This document shows positions 32,610 to 44,750 of a DNA stretch of 64,000 nucleotides, one piece after another. The position numbers and the translations under genes are program-made. Below the pieces are notes generated by a model that was not told the DNA's origin, did no database searches, and saw only the letters and a list, made by a program, of their open reading frames with translations. The DNA is from Terebella lapidaria. Lineage: Eukaryota; Annelida; Polychaeta; Terebellida; Terebellidae. The stretch is taken from NCBI GenBank assembly GCA_949152475.1, contig OX424563.1, positions 21,797,001-21,861,000 of the forward strand, in the 5' to 3' direction. Position 1 is the first letter of the stretch; every line of letters starts with the position of its first letter.

Positions 32610-33072
32610 GGGGGGGGAGGTTCGGGTGGTTGGGCGTGGCTTGTAAATAGGCGTGTGGTAAATAAAGAATATACCGTACTGTATATTACACATCTTCAAC
32701 GCGAGTACTCAAAATCGACCATAAAGGGGAGTAGAGGACATGGCCGTAAAAATCAAATTTAGTTTACACAGTGTAGCGTATGCACCATGCGAAATAAACC
32801 CACCGCCAAAGAAGGACACGTACATTCACAAAACAGGCGAAGTTTTTTTTCTTATAAGTAGGGACCGTCAATGGGTACAAGTGTATTTTTGGAGAATAGC
32901 CGTAAAAACACCAACGGCATGAGCTGAAGACACAACTTATTTCATTTTTATTTTTTTAGAAAACATATACTTGTATATATTGTTTTTCCCTTGATAGATG
33001 GATCGACATGTTGGATTTAAGTTAATTAAAGAGTGAATCCAGTCGATAAGGACGATAATTATTCGAAAAATT
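32054..33072. other. Upstream region of the fucosyltransferase-like gene
   Basis: No gene recognised. Holds a (GA)n tract and a following G run. As the 5' side of the minus-strand gene it probably includes its promoter, but no convincing core element was seen. Confidence 0.4.
32559..32606. repeat. (GA)n microsatellite
   Basis: About 23 GA dinucleotides followed by a GGGGGGGG run. It produces false Arg-Glu repeat frames. GA tracts near promoters can bind GAGA-type factors, but nothing here shows that. Confidence 0.95.
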
Positions 33073-34297
33073 TGCCCAAGGGCTAAGAAAGGTTACAGGA
33101 CAATATATAATGGCTATTTTGTCCCGAGGCCTTGAAAATGAGGTCACTGGTCAAATTCAAAGTCACGAGAGTATTCAGAACTTCCTATATGTTCACAATT
33201 GATTACTAAGCTGTAAATTCAATAATAAGAGGACTATTAGTCAATAAATGTCCTGTGACCTTGAAAATGAAATCTAAAGACAACTTGAAGGTCTACAGAA
33301 TATTCGGCATATATCATTTGCTGCATGCCCACTATACAGATTTCCAAGTTGTAAAGTTGATAATAAACAAGATATTAGCCATTTTGTCCCGTGAGACCTT
33401 GACAATGAGGTCAAAGGTCAAATTCAAGGTCACGAAAATATTCAGCATATATCATTTTCTATATGTCCACAATTACTTCCTAAGCCGTAAAGTTGATAAT
33501 AAGCGAGATATTAGCCATTTTGTGTCTGACGATAGGTCAAATTCAAAATCATCAAAATATTCGGCATACATCATTCCCTATATGTCCGCAATTTAGTCCC
33601 AAGCTGTAATGTTGATAATGAGCGAGATATTAGCCATTTTGTTCATTGACCTTGAAAATGAGGTCAAAAGTCAAATTCAAGGTCATCAGAATATTCGGAC
33701 TATATCATTTCCTATATGTGCACAATTGATTCCTGAGCTGTAAAGTCGATAATAAGCGAGATTTTAGCCATTTTGTGCTCTGACTTTGAAAATGAGGTCA
33801 AAGGTCAAATTCGAGGTCATGACAATAATCAGCATATATCATTTTCTATGTGTCCACAATTGATTCATAGTCTCTAATCTCAATATTATGTGAGATATCA
33901 GACATAATGTGTCTCATTATAAAGCATTGGAGAATTTAACGTGGAAAATTCCCATTTGGGACCCGTCAAGAAAGTGAAAATGGCCGCCACACGCAGACCG
34001 GCGATTCAGGGGCAACGAAACTTATACACATCACAGACAAAGTCAGTAATTGGCCATTTTTCGTCGAAAATGGCCGCCATTTTGAAAAAAAAAAATGCGA
34101 AAATCAGAAAACAAAAAAAATAACCCCTTTCCAAAATATTTTTAGGCATATTTGTGCAAAATTTCAGAAAGATTCATCCGTAAACTTTAAAGATAAAAAT
34201 GTGGAGGACGACGCCGACACCGATGATGACGCTGACGGACAACGGACGCAATGCCATGCCAATAGGTTATCGGACCATAGGTCCGGTAACCTAAAAA
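33073..34297 (+). repeat. Family A element, nearly complete, 134-bp AGGTCA-rich units
   Basis: The left end has GCCCAAGGGCTAAGAAAGG then TTAC-GGAC. The right end is CAACGGACGCAATGCCATGC, CAATAGGTTATCGGACC and GGTCCGGTAACCTAAAAA. The core anchor GATATTAGCCATTTTGT recurs at about 33380, 33516, 33635 and 33769 (136, 119 and 134 bp apart). Perfect AGGTCAAAGGTCA words lie at 33408 and 33795. The right arm has CAAAGTCAGTAATTGGCCAT and AAAATGGCCGCCATTTTG. No transposase frame. A non-autonomous DNA element is the best reading. Confidence 0.75.
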
Positions 34298-34463
34298 GTT
34301 ATGTTAACCAGAATTTGGTCAGCCTCAATACATATTTCCTCAACCTCGTTAATGAACACCCGTGAAACTCAGTGGGCAAAAATGTGACTTTCAATGTTCA
34401 TGAAGGCACCTATATTATGGGGACATTATGATTAAAAGAAGCAGCCTTTGTGTATCTTTGGTT

Positions 34464-34508
34464 GGCCAGCGCGTCGCGCTGGTCATTGGCCAGCGCTTCG
34501 CGCTGGTC
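34464..34508. repeat. Two adjacent GC-rich palindromes
   Basis: GGCCAGCGCGTCGCGCTGGT and GGCCAGCGCTTCGCGCTGGT occur side by side, each a hairpin with a 2-3 nt loop, separated by CATT. They sit immediately before the 569-bp tandem duplication. Confidence 0.9.
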
Positions 34509-34510
34509 TT

Positions 34511-35658
34511 CTAAGTTTGCCTAAAATGAGACCCACGGAGGGTAGATATGAGTGGGCCCGGTCCTGCTATCATTTGTTAAATATAGTAATCTCAACAAAG
34601 GATCACAGCACTTTCAAAAATAATATCTCTGATTGTTTCCATGAGGTTTTACATTTTAATCTTGTGAGTATGTACGCAAATACAGTGAGAGCTTTGCGAT
34701 ATTTGTTGATTTACCGTAATACATACGCATACCGTAGCGCAACAAAAATATTGAGCTAAATTTCTGATGTTGACAGAACAATTACCAAAGGTTGCCAACT
34801 TTTATAGTTTACGATATAAAAGTGATAAAATGTGATGAAAAATATTTTTTTTACGCCAAAATAGACGCATACTGTAAACTATCAATTTGATCCAGAACAT
34901 TGAATCATTGAATGTCTGTGCCCTGATATACATCTGTAGATATGTTCTTCTTATTTATTATATTTAGAATAATGAGCAATTTAATCAATAAATTAAGGTT
35001 ATTAATCACATAAACTTTCCCATCCCAACATATTTCCGCTGGCCACAAAAATATATCTCTCCACTGTAGGTTACTTGTCTAAGTTTGGGTAAAAACAGAC
35101 CCACGGAAGGTAGCCATGGGCGGCCCCGGTCCTGCTATGACGCTCTAATTTATATTAAATATAGTAATCTCAACAAAAGGATCACATCACTCTCAAACAT
35201 AATGTTTCTGATTGTTTCAATGAGGTTTCACATTTTAATCTTCTGAATAAACGCAAATACTGTGAGAGCTTTGGCGATATTTGTTGATTTACCATAATAC
35301 ATACGCATACAGTAGCGCAACAAAAATATCGAGCTAAATTTATGATGTTGGCAGAACGACAGAGTGCCAACTTGTATAGTTTCCGACATAAAAAATGATA
35401 AAATGTGATGAAAATTATGTTTTTACACCAAAATAGACGCGTAAGCTATCAATTTGATCCAAAACATTTGGCAACATTAAAACAATTGAATGTCTGTACT
35501 CGGATATACGTCTATGGCTATGTTCTTCTTTGTTTATTATATGGAGAATAATAAGCGATTTAATCAATTAAATTAAAGTAATTAATCACACAAATTTTCA
35601 CATCTCAAGATATTTCCGCTGGCCACAAAAATAATTCTCTCCACTGTAGGTTACTTGT
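34511..35658 (+). repeat. 569-bp direct tandem duplication
   Basis: The unit begins CTAAGTTTG at 34511 and again at 35080. Each copy runs through GACCCACGGA, TAGTAATCTCAACAAA, TTTGTTGATTTACC and ends TTTCCGCTGGCCACAAAAAT...GTAGGTTACTTG. The copies differ by many point changes and small indels, so the duplication is not recent. A related end (CGCTGACCACAC...GTAGATTACTTG) occurs at 37130-37180, which makes this a dispersed element rather than a unique segment. Confidence 0.8.
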
Positions 35659-35743
35659 GATGTTTCTGTAAAGGAATAACATGACAGCCCTGATAGCCCC
35701 ACGTGGCGGCGAATCTTGAAGTTCACGAGGGCACTTATAAAAA

Positions 35744-36795
35744 TTAGCCCAAGGGCTAAGATAGATTACCGGACAATTTTGGTTTTAAGCATTGTAGGTG
35801 ACATATGATTTTGAGATTTACCAGTCAAGGTCATCTTTGTGAATTTCAATGTCTCCATTAGGTATGCTGCATATGACTTCATATATGTTCATAATACAAA
35901 CATAAGCTTTATCAACAAGTGTTTCGTTTGTAGAGGCCAATTTAAGATTTTTAGATTTGCCCTTCAAGGTCGTTTAAGGTCAAGTTCAAGGTCACCAACA
36001 GATGTGCCATTTATACATGACTTCTTATAGGCTCATACACAATCCTAACCTATATGTGCAAAAGTTTAAGCTTCAGAGGTCACTTTCAAGATTTCAAGCC
36101 AGACATTTAGCACTCAAGGTCATCCGAGGTCAAAATCAAGGTCATCATTAGTTGTTCCATATATGACTTCCTATATACTATATGTTCATAGTGCAAACAG
36201 AAGCTCTATCTACATGCATTTCATCTGTAGAGGCAAATTTTTTTACCCAAAAATGGCTGTTTTGACCTTTTAAGGTCATCAAAGGTCAAATTCAAGGTCA
36301 CCTCCCAAGTCGCCATATATGACTTCCTATTTGAAAGTGCCAATATCTAAGCTCTATCTTCAAGCATTCTATGAGTACAGTCCTGGCAGCTCCCATTATG
36401 AAGGAAAAAAGTCGAAAATTTTTCTCATAGGGTGAAAAAAAAATTTTGCCTAGAAATGACCCAAAATGGATAGTAATGCGATTTGAGGCAAAACTAATTT
36501 TTTTCCGCCGACCCGTCAAAAATTCAAAATGGCTGCCACACGGAGACCGGCTTTGTCGTTGAATGAATTTGTATGTAAATTTTTGCACAATGTGATGTTG
36601 ACTTGTATCAGGATTGTATATGTACGCTTCTGAAAATAAAATTGTAATTTTAAAAAAAAATTAAGATTAGGGGATTAGCCCAAGGAATGTTTTAGTACAT
36701 TTTCAGAAAAATTCATCAGGGCAAGAAAAAAATTTTTGTCGGACAGGCGACGGACGAAAAATCACGACAATAGCTTATCGGCCCATAAACTTAAG
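35744..36795 (+). repeat. Family A element, subfamily 2
   Basis: Left end TTAGCCCAAGGGCTAAGATA then GATTACCGGACAAT; right end CGACGGACGAAAAATCACGA and AATAGCTTATCGGCCCATAA. The interior has TCAAGGTCA words joined to ATATGACTTCCTATA units rather than the 134-bp unit of the other copies. A fragment of the same subfamily lies at 59283. An A-rich retroposon-like tail (36600-36663) interrupts it. Confidence 0.65.
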
Positions 36796-36868
36796 TTTGA
36801 TTTCATGTCAAATTTACCAATTTCGATATGTACCATGTCAAAATGAGGTGGATGTGAGAAATTTGCCG
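36796..36868 (+). repeat. Short dispersed repeat, partner of 2346-2418
   Basis: See 2346-2418. It starts at the right border of the family A element. Confidence 0.6.
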
Positions 36869-37193
36869 ATTGCCGATTATGTAATTTAGAGTACGGTGTT
36901 GCGCCGTAAGCAAATTTGGGGGGTCAATTTAGGCTACGACGTAACATCGTTATTGGATTTTACACAACGGCGTTACGTCCTAATCATTTTTTGGGGTATG
37001 ACCCCATTGGCCAACCATACACGTCCACCTCTGAGATATCCGTCCGAAGTTTCGTTTCGTTTCCGATACAGGATAGGTCCATATGGCCATCAAACAAAAA
37101 TCACACACACATTTTTTCAAACTGTCGAAACATTTTCGCTGACCACACAGGTATTTTTTCTATCCTCTGTAGATTACTTGTAAGCTATTAGGA

Positions 37194-37720
37194 ATCATCA
37201 GGGGTAGACAGTGTGGTTAAAGTTGGAATCAATTTTAAAATCAGCCAAATTTAGCGTTCTTGTTTGTCACGCAAACTTGAAACTACATCTCGAGAGAGTC
37301 AGGAATATGTAGGAAATATGCACAGTTCGACAACAGATACTCAGAAAATTGCTGTTAATCGTGCATGAAAACACTGGATAGATAATGATCGGCCTGCCTA
37401 CATTGCCGGTTGCCACAGTATCTACACAAATACCAATGACGTCACGAGACTGTGTGTAGAAATCGCACGCTAGGCGGGCCGCTTTGAGGAAAAAAATGAT
37501 TTGAATCTTGATTTGGCAACTCAATTTAGGCACGTAATGCACATTTTCAAACCCAAATTTGTACGATATCTCATTCTATAGACAAAATAAAGCTACCACA
37601 GAATGAATAAATTTTGTCAATTCTAAAAGTGATTATAGTTTTAATGTAGTTGTTTCTCCTGTATACCTGATGGTATTAGTATACAACTGCCCAACAACCT
37701 ATGAAAAAAATTTAGAAATC
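37194..37720 (+). repeat. Dispersed repeat C, copy 1 (interrupted)
   Basis: C begins TCATCAGGGGTAGACAGTGT and resumes after about 410 bp of unrelated DNA with TTTAATGTAGTTGTTTCTCC and ATACAACTGCCCAACAACCT. Other copies lie at 50660, 54310 (minus) and in the introns of both lactone-oxidase-like genes. The 37230-37640 block appears to be inserted. Confidence 0.5.
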
Positions 37721-38870
37721 AATAACTCGACCACTTTCGTAAACCTTGAGATTGTAGTGATATTCTATAAGTCGATTACCTCCCTATTCCGTAAACCGAT
37801 GCATCTTTCAATTGTGTAAACCGACCGATCGATCACATAAACCAGAATCAACATCCATAAGCTGATAAGTAGACCGTAAACGAGGAACAGATCGACCGTT
37901 GTGTTAATTGCGCTCATAAAGTCGGTGACCTGTGGCGTTTGAGTTCCATAACCTGGCAGAGTAAATCATGGATGCTACCATTATTTTTTTATTCTGATTT
38001 GTTCCTGCATTTGTTTCTGCAGAAGTATTGAAGAGATGACGTGAATCGCAGCGTACAATTGTTTCCACTGTGAATGACACTGTGCAATTTTAACATATTT
38101 TGCCAAATTACATGCTAGAAGTTGCCTCTACATTGGAGTAGATTGGTACTCTTTGAGTTTCAGATCAAACAAAAACTGTAAGATACTAGTGAAAGAAGGG
38201 CGAATACTTTGATCTGCCCCCGAATCAAATATTCGTCACAAATTTCTGTTTTTTTAATACTTAATAACATCTTGATGATTGTTTGAAATTCTGAAAATCA
38301 TCAAATGAGTTTCAAATTTCATCCTTGTGAGCGGGTCCAAGTGGCCTGATTAATTTATGGTATATTTGAGTTGGTGCTAAGGGCCTTTCTAGCCAATGAG
38401 GGGGGTTAGATCACCATGGTGAACGTCCAATACCGCGCCTTGATGGTCCAAATAGAGCGTACGTCATACAGGTTCAAACTAGTCAGTGAAAGGGTCCGCT
38501 ATCAAAAACCATTGCCACCAAGAAGACTCAACAATGTTGTTCACGTCACACAAACAAAATTACATAACTAGAAGTATTTGAAACAGTTGACTCTTTCTGT
38601 GGTCACAAAAATATGTTTCGCATGCATAATTCCCGGTTTCAATATGTTTTCCCCGTCTGTATATGATGAATAATCTATTCCCAGATTCAATGATTATTTC
38701 TCGGCTTCTTACGGTCAAATAATTTATTTCTATGCTACAATTATCAGTCCCCTTTTAAATTATTCCCAGTCCCGGTTTTGATATCTTCCAAGGTTTTACT
38801 TTTTATTTCACTGTTTTAATAAACTACTTCCGGTTCCAAATTCCTGCTTCAAATAATTGAAGGTATCTTG
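37720..38870. other. Gene-free stretch
   Basis: No feature recognised apart from scattered short AT-rich motifs. Confidence 0.35.
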
Positions 38871-38872
38871 AA

Positions 38873-39903
38873 CACGCTGGACCCTCGCCTATGCCCAGCG
38901 TCAATAACTTCCCAAAGCATACATGGTCGAGCTGATCACTTGTGGATTTTTACGTCATAGGCTACCTGTTTTAAAGCGAAACTATGGCACTCTATCAGTG
39001 GTTTACTATATACCTTGCTGAAATCGATTGTGCCTCGATTTGGACCTTGATATTAGATAATGGACTCGATAGTGACTCCATTGTGTTCTCCTTGTTGGCA
39101 TGGTAGCATGTTTGTGTCCACGAGGCCCCTCGTTATTCCGCTGTGACACGCGATGTTGTTTTGATGACTGCCAAGCATCACCAGCTGATATAAAAAAAGT
39201 AGGTCTACAGATACCCAGTTTCCTGATCGATCCGCTGATCGCTCCACTTATAGATCACAATATTTTGATGCAGCCTTGACGATACACTGCATGATGGTTG
39301 ATCACCATGACACAAGCGAACAAAGGCGGGTTGTTGATCCTGCCTACTGGTATACATACTAGTAGGCCCCTATATAATAGGTGCCACATGCGCAGGAAAA
39401 CAGGGCAGCTCTCCCCTATGGGTGTAATTTTAAAATTTTCGATTTCCGCATTGCTTTCACTATTCATATTCACAATGGACCCCCTCTGCTTTTACCTATC
39501 AATTCGTTTTAGGTCTTCAGATCGTCTTGAAATTGTTCACTGGACATCATTGAAGGATATATTTTGTTTAGGGAGGTTATCTGTTCAGGTATTCATTGGT
39601 AATGACTCAGGAAGTGCATAGTATAATCTCCGAGAAAAAGCCAGGGAATACCCTTGATCGATATATACAGACTGCATATAAATGACAAATGTATTGAAAT
39701 TCACCGGGGCAAAAGCCATTCTTCCGTGACCCAGATTCTTCGTGTGGTCCACATGGATCTCACCAGTTCATCGTTACGAGGCTGGTGCCCTTTTGGCAGT
39801 CAGACCAACTAAAGGTCTTGTGCAACTAACTGTTGTCATTTCGTTCGTGCATAAAAACTCGACACGTCCCTGCCATCAAGATCATAATCGAAGAAGAGAA
39901 AAT
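38873..39903 (+). repeat. Upstream part of the duplicated lactone-oxidase-like block, copy 1
   Basis: Matches 59735-60640 in order: GCTGATCACTTGTGGATTTT, TTTCCTGATCGATCCGCTGA, ATAGATCACAATATTTTGAT, GCAGCCTTGACGA and CACCATGACAC. Divergence is moderate with several indels. The block then resumes at about 42130 after the family A insertion. Confidence 0.7.
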
Positions 39904-42120
39904 TTAGCCCAAGGGCTAAGAAAGGTACCGGACAATTATATTTTAGATATTAGCCTTTTGTCCTGTGACCTTGAAAATAAGGTCATTGGTCGATTCAAGG
40001 TCACGAGAATGCTCAGCGTATATCATTTCTAGTATGTCCACAATTGATTCCTAAGCTGTAAGGTCGATGATAGGTGATATACAGTCAAACCTCTGATTGG
40101 TGAACACCTTTGGGACCCAGCAAAAATGTTCAATATATGGAGGTGTTCACTAATCGGAAAAAGTACCATCAAGATATTAAAAAAAACATCGAACATGTAA
40201 TCTTGTATCATAGATTTATTGTCACCGTGTTACACTGGGCAGGCCCCATAAAACAATGCTATGTCAAGTAGAATCTGGGTAAGATGCAATGTAACAGTGT
40301 GTGAGACACCAGTCAGTGGAGCCAGGCCAAGAGGCAACCAGGCACAACAGTGCGTGAGACATGTTAATTACCTTGTTGTTGTCCAGAAGACAGATTTCTC
40401 TGTCCTATGTGATTACAGTGCATTTGCCTATGTTCACTAAGTAGAGGTAATTTGTATTGCAAATTGATATTTTTCAGGACTATAAAATAGTGTTCACAGT
40501 AGGGAGTTGTTCATCTTATAGAGGTGTTCACTAATCGGAAGAGCACCTCAATGTTAAAAGATAGGCGTTCATTAAAAGATAGGCGTGAAAAAGTGTTCAC
40601 CAACTGGAGTTGTTCACTGACCGGAGGTGTTTACTGATGGAGGTTTGACTGTATTAGCCATTTTATGATCTGACCTTGAGAATGAGGTTATAGGTCAAAT
40701 TCAAAGTCACCAAAATATTCAGCATATATCATTTCCTATATGTTCACTATGGATTCCTAAGCTATGAAGTCGATAATAAGCGAGATATTAGCCATTTTGT
40801 GCTATGACCTTGAAAATAAGGTCAAAGGTCACATTCAAAGTCATGGCAATATTCAGCATATATTATTTTCTATATGTTCACAACTGATTCCTAAGCTGTA
40901 AGATCGATAATGAGTGAGATATTATTCATTTTGTCCTGTGACCTTGAAATTTAGGTCAAAGGTCAAATTCAAGGTCATGAGAATATTCTGTACATGTCAT
41001 TTCCTATACGTGCTCAATTGATTGCAAAGCTGTAAGGTCGACAATAAACGAGATATTAGCCATTTTGTGCTTTGACCTTGAAAATGAGGTCAAAGGTCAC
41101 ATCCAAGGTCATGGCAATACTCAGCATTTATCATTTAATATATGTTCACAATTGATTCCTAAGCTGTAAAATTGATAATAAGCGAGATACTAGCCATTTT
41201 ATGCTCTGACCTTGAAAATGAGGTCAAAGGTCAAGTTCAAGTATATATCATTTTCTAAATGTGCACAATTGATTCCTAAGCTGTAAAGTCAGTAATAAGC
41301 GACATATTAGCCATTTTATTCTCTGACCTTGAATGTCCCCCAATTGATTTGTAAGCTGTAAAGTTGACAATAAGCGAGATTTTAGCTATTTTGTGCTCTG
41401 ATCTTGAAAATGAGGTCAAAGGTCAAATTCAAGGTCACGAGGATATTCAGCATATATTATTTCCTATTTGTCCACAATTGATTCTCTGATCACAATATTA
41501 AGTGAGATATTAGCAATAATGTGTCCCATTATAAAGCATAGGAGAATTTAATGTGGGAAAGTCCTATTTGGGCCAAGTTTGGGTCAAAATGGCCCACTTT
41601 GAGTGATTCAAGCGCAATGAACCTTATACACATCACAGGAGTACATATGAGGAGTGTTATGTATCAAAAAGGAAAAAAGTTACTGAACAGATTTTGAGAA
41701 AATGGCCGCCAAAGTCCAAAATCAGGCCTTTTTCGTCGAAAACGGCCGCCATTTTGAAAAAATTAAGCGAAAATCAGAAAACTAAAAAAAAACCTTTCAT
41801 TAAAATATTTGTAGGTATTTTTGTGCAAAATTCCAGAAAGATTCGACCACAAACTTTAAAAATAAAAAAATGTGAACGGACGACGGATGGGCGTTACGAG
41901 CTTACCCAATGTTGAATTTCCTATCTTAACTTTCCCCGTAAGTCCTCAGAAAATCCCTGTAAAACCGCACTTTTGGCTTGAACCATGGTTAGGGGGCATT
42001 TTCAGCTTATCTCCCCCAAGCTTTCCCCGTATACCCTTCTGGTATGCCTGGACGGACGGACGACGGACACAACGCTACGGCAATAGGTTATCAGACCAAA
42101 GGTACGGTAACCTAAAAAAA
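39904..42120 (+). repeat. Family A element, longest copy, with a nested MITE
   Basis: Ends are TTAGCCCAAGGGCTAAGAAA and CAATAGGTTATCAGACCAAA then GGTACGGTAACCTAAAAAA. The core anchor CATTTTGT recurs at 40793, 40927, 41061 and 41195 (134 bp each) and continues with deletions to 41387. Perfect AGGTCAAAGGTCA occurs at 40819, 40953, 41087, 41221 and 41413. It is absent from the corresponding position in the other copy of the duplicated block, so it probably inserted after that duplication. Confidence 0.8.
40082..40651. mobile_element. pogo/Tc1-like MITE nested in family A
   Basis: Perfect 12-bp terminal inverted repeats CAGTCAAACCTC / GAGGTTTGACTG are bounded by TA on both sides, the target duplication of Tc1/mariner/pogo elements. 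Subterminal GGTGTTCACTAATCGGAA occurs near both ends (40141 and 40522). The 570-bp interior has no transposase frame. It splits a family A 134-bp unit. Confidence 0.85.
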
Positions 42121-42474
42121 CTTTGAAGGATGTACCATACAGAAGGAGCAGCAAGCCACCACAATTATTTTATCCGCTCATGTAGTTGGGCAATACTCGG
42201 TCGATAGTTACAGCCCGGGCGCAGTGAGATCAATAACTGGGTGAGATCAATAACGCCGCAGTCAAATATGGTACAGTGAATCTTGGAATCAGCCCATAGT
42301 GCACACGATGGTGATCCACGCCCGTTAAGTTAGGCCTCCTATTTCACACACATAGTCAATGTATCCAGACGTGCGCATCGTATCGCGGATGCAGTTCAGG
42401 AGAAAAGTTCGTTTCAATTGAAATATCAATTATATCAAAACCAAACTTATATTGAAAATAAAAAGCAAAGAGAC

Positions 42475-44750
42475 ATGGGCGGTGACATGAAAAATAAAAG
42501 AGATGAACTCCAGAAGAAGGTCGGCGACCGTCCGAAAATCTCGCTGGACAAGTTCGTCAATTGGGGAGAGACACAGAAACGGGATGAAGTTGTACGTCAG
42601 AAGGATTTTGTATATAATTGCCCAACATCTTTTTATAACAATGTACAAACCTAAAGCACCCCCCCCCCACACACACACACACACAAAATAGGTGTATGGC
42701 AAGTACCAAATCAAAACAAAAAGCTACCGAGTCGATTGTGAGTCTATCAGCAAAACCAGATTGTGACAGCGTCTCAGTTTTAGAAGTGTATGTTCCACCT
42801 AGCAGCTGGTACATGGTCGTGATGATAACAATATATGATTCCGACCACAAACATTTTGGGAACAAAACGAAAATTCCGACCAAACATTTAAGTCTATCAT
42901 CAGGGGCAGTTACCTATTTGATGGTATCTTCGGAGACATTTTCAACACCCCCCCCCTCCCTTCTCCGACAATTATACCGAAATGTACAGATATCTACATA
43001 GAATAATTTTTCAAATGTGTGTACTAGCATCTTCCGATAGCGTATGTATATACGAACACATTCGTATTTCACGCATCATCAGAACCCTGACGACCCTAAC
43101 GAGAAGCACGTGACCGTGATGACGAGCGTTACTACGGGAGATTTGATGGACTTCGAAGTCAGCCACGGAGTTTGCCTCCCCGCCAACGTCGTCCTACAAG
43201 TCGTCACGTGCGGTGGTGTGGTGTCTCCAGCATGTCATGCGAGTATTGAGTACAGTTCTCCAAAGTGGACTGAATAGTTGTGATGATCACAAGAAACGAT
43301 GGCCACAATCCTTTTGCAACTGTATAATACGTGTATTTGTATGAATGTTAGGTCCTTCATAGTAGGAAATGCACTCTGAGCTAAACTAGATGCTATTTGT
43401 TTCAGGGAGTAGGTCGTGACTGCAAAACCGTCTCAGATTACGTAACTGCCATGCGCATTGTCGATTCTGGTGGTGTCTTGAGGAATTATAGCATCCAGGA
43501 AGATGGAATGGAAGTGATGCTGGCCATCCAGGGCAACATGGGACTCTTCGGGATCATCTACGATATCACCTTCAAGATGCAGAATCAGGTGATCGTCCAG
43601 ACAGACACGATCTTTGTGAAAGCAGAAAAAGTTTTCTATGATAAAGCTTATATCAAGGAACTCTTTGAAACAAACGGGTCGGTTGAGATCTTCTGGTTGC
43701 CTTTCAATGGGATGAGTCTCCAGGAGATCACAGAGAGTGTCTTCGAGCACGAGGTAGACTGTGGTGAGTGGGATCCCAAACAGGATGAAGTCTGGATTCG
43801 CCTCGTCAACAAGCCGGAGAAAGTAGGCGAAGTGAAATCGAGAAAGTCATACCGCCTCGAGTCAGTCCGCACGTGGCTCGAACACACTGCTGGGAGCGTC
43901 ATTGACGGGGCAGTAGTTCTCACGCCTGGATTGGCACCTTCCTTCCTACAGATGCAATTTAAGAGCATCAAAGGCCAATTCGAAGGTAGCTCTGAGGTGC
44001 AGCAGTTGCCACACGCCATCCACTTCAGAGACAACATGGGCGTGATGCCTGTCTATGATATGGAATGGGCAATAGACTGTGACAACAAGTATGAGAACTT
44101 CTGTAAGTCCACACAGTTCATCATAGAGCAACTGAAGAAGCTCGCGGCTGAAGGAAAGTTTCCGGTGACGCTGGCCATGGAGATAAGGCTGATGGAACAC
44201 AGTGACATCTACATGGCGCCAGCACTGGCAGGCAACCCCAAGTGCGGAGGTTCGGGCCACACCCTTTACATCGAGGTTGTGTCTTTGTTAAACACGAAGG
44301 GCTGGGAGGAGTTCACTGACGACGTCAGTCAATTCTGGAGAAAGATGCCCGGCGCAAGGCCTCACTGGTGTAAGGAGTGGGGCGAGCTGAGCGGTATTGA
44401 TGAACACATTAAAAAGGTAGTGTTTATGTTTCATTACATTCTTATTTAGCGTAGTAGCAATTAGCAATCACACGGTACTGAATAATTTCAACCTATGACC
44501 ATTGGCATGCTTTCAGATGTACAGGGACCAGTTCCCAAAATTCCTGGCACAGTTGGAGAAGTGCAAGGCTGATCAAGATGGCATTTTCTTCAATGACCGT
44601 CTCGAGAAGTTGCTCTTCCCAAAAGGTCATGTCGGATGGAAGAAACTACAACAGAAACAAGGCGGGGATTCACAGCAAAACAAAGGGGGCAACCAAAAGA
44701 ATGATCAAACGAAAAACAAAGAGAATAGCGGCATGTGCGTTCTCTTTTGA
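42475..44750 (+). pseudogene. Aldonolactone-oxidase-like gene, copy 1, with exon 1 truncated by an internal deletion
   Basis: Paralogue of 61126..63913. Exon 1 opens identically (ATG at 42475, DKFVNWGETQKRDEV) but at 42590 jumps into sequence that in copy 2 is intron (61732 onward). About 490 bp is lost, including the FAD-binding RATGASHSWSP segment and the exon 1 donor; the frame ends soon after. Downstream exons remain open and equal in length to copy 2: exon 2 43083..43238 (156 nt), exon 3 43406..44416 (1011 nt), exon 4 44517..44750 (234 nt). The exon 2 donor is GC instead of GT. The exon 3 product is about 92% identical to copy 2 by eye count. The C-terminus ends CVLF, a CaaX-type box. 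Without the FAD-binding half it should not work as an oxidase. Intact later exons suggest recent loss, or a different 5' exon not seen here. Confidence 0.8.
42590..42960 (+). repeat. Dispersed repeat C inside lactone-oxidase-like copy 1
   Basis: Shares GCCCAACATCTTTTTATAAC and AGGTGTATGGCAAGTA-type words with 61732-62100 and, more weakly, with 37640 and 50690. It contains a C run followed by (CA)n at 42660-42686. Confidence 0.5.

Noticed and set aside
32434-32762. Frames with RERERERE runs
   Set aside because: Translation of the (GA)n microsatellite.
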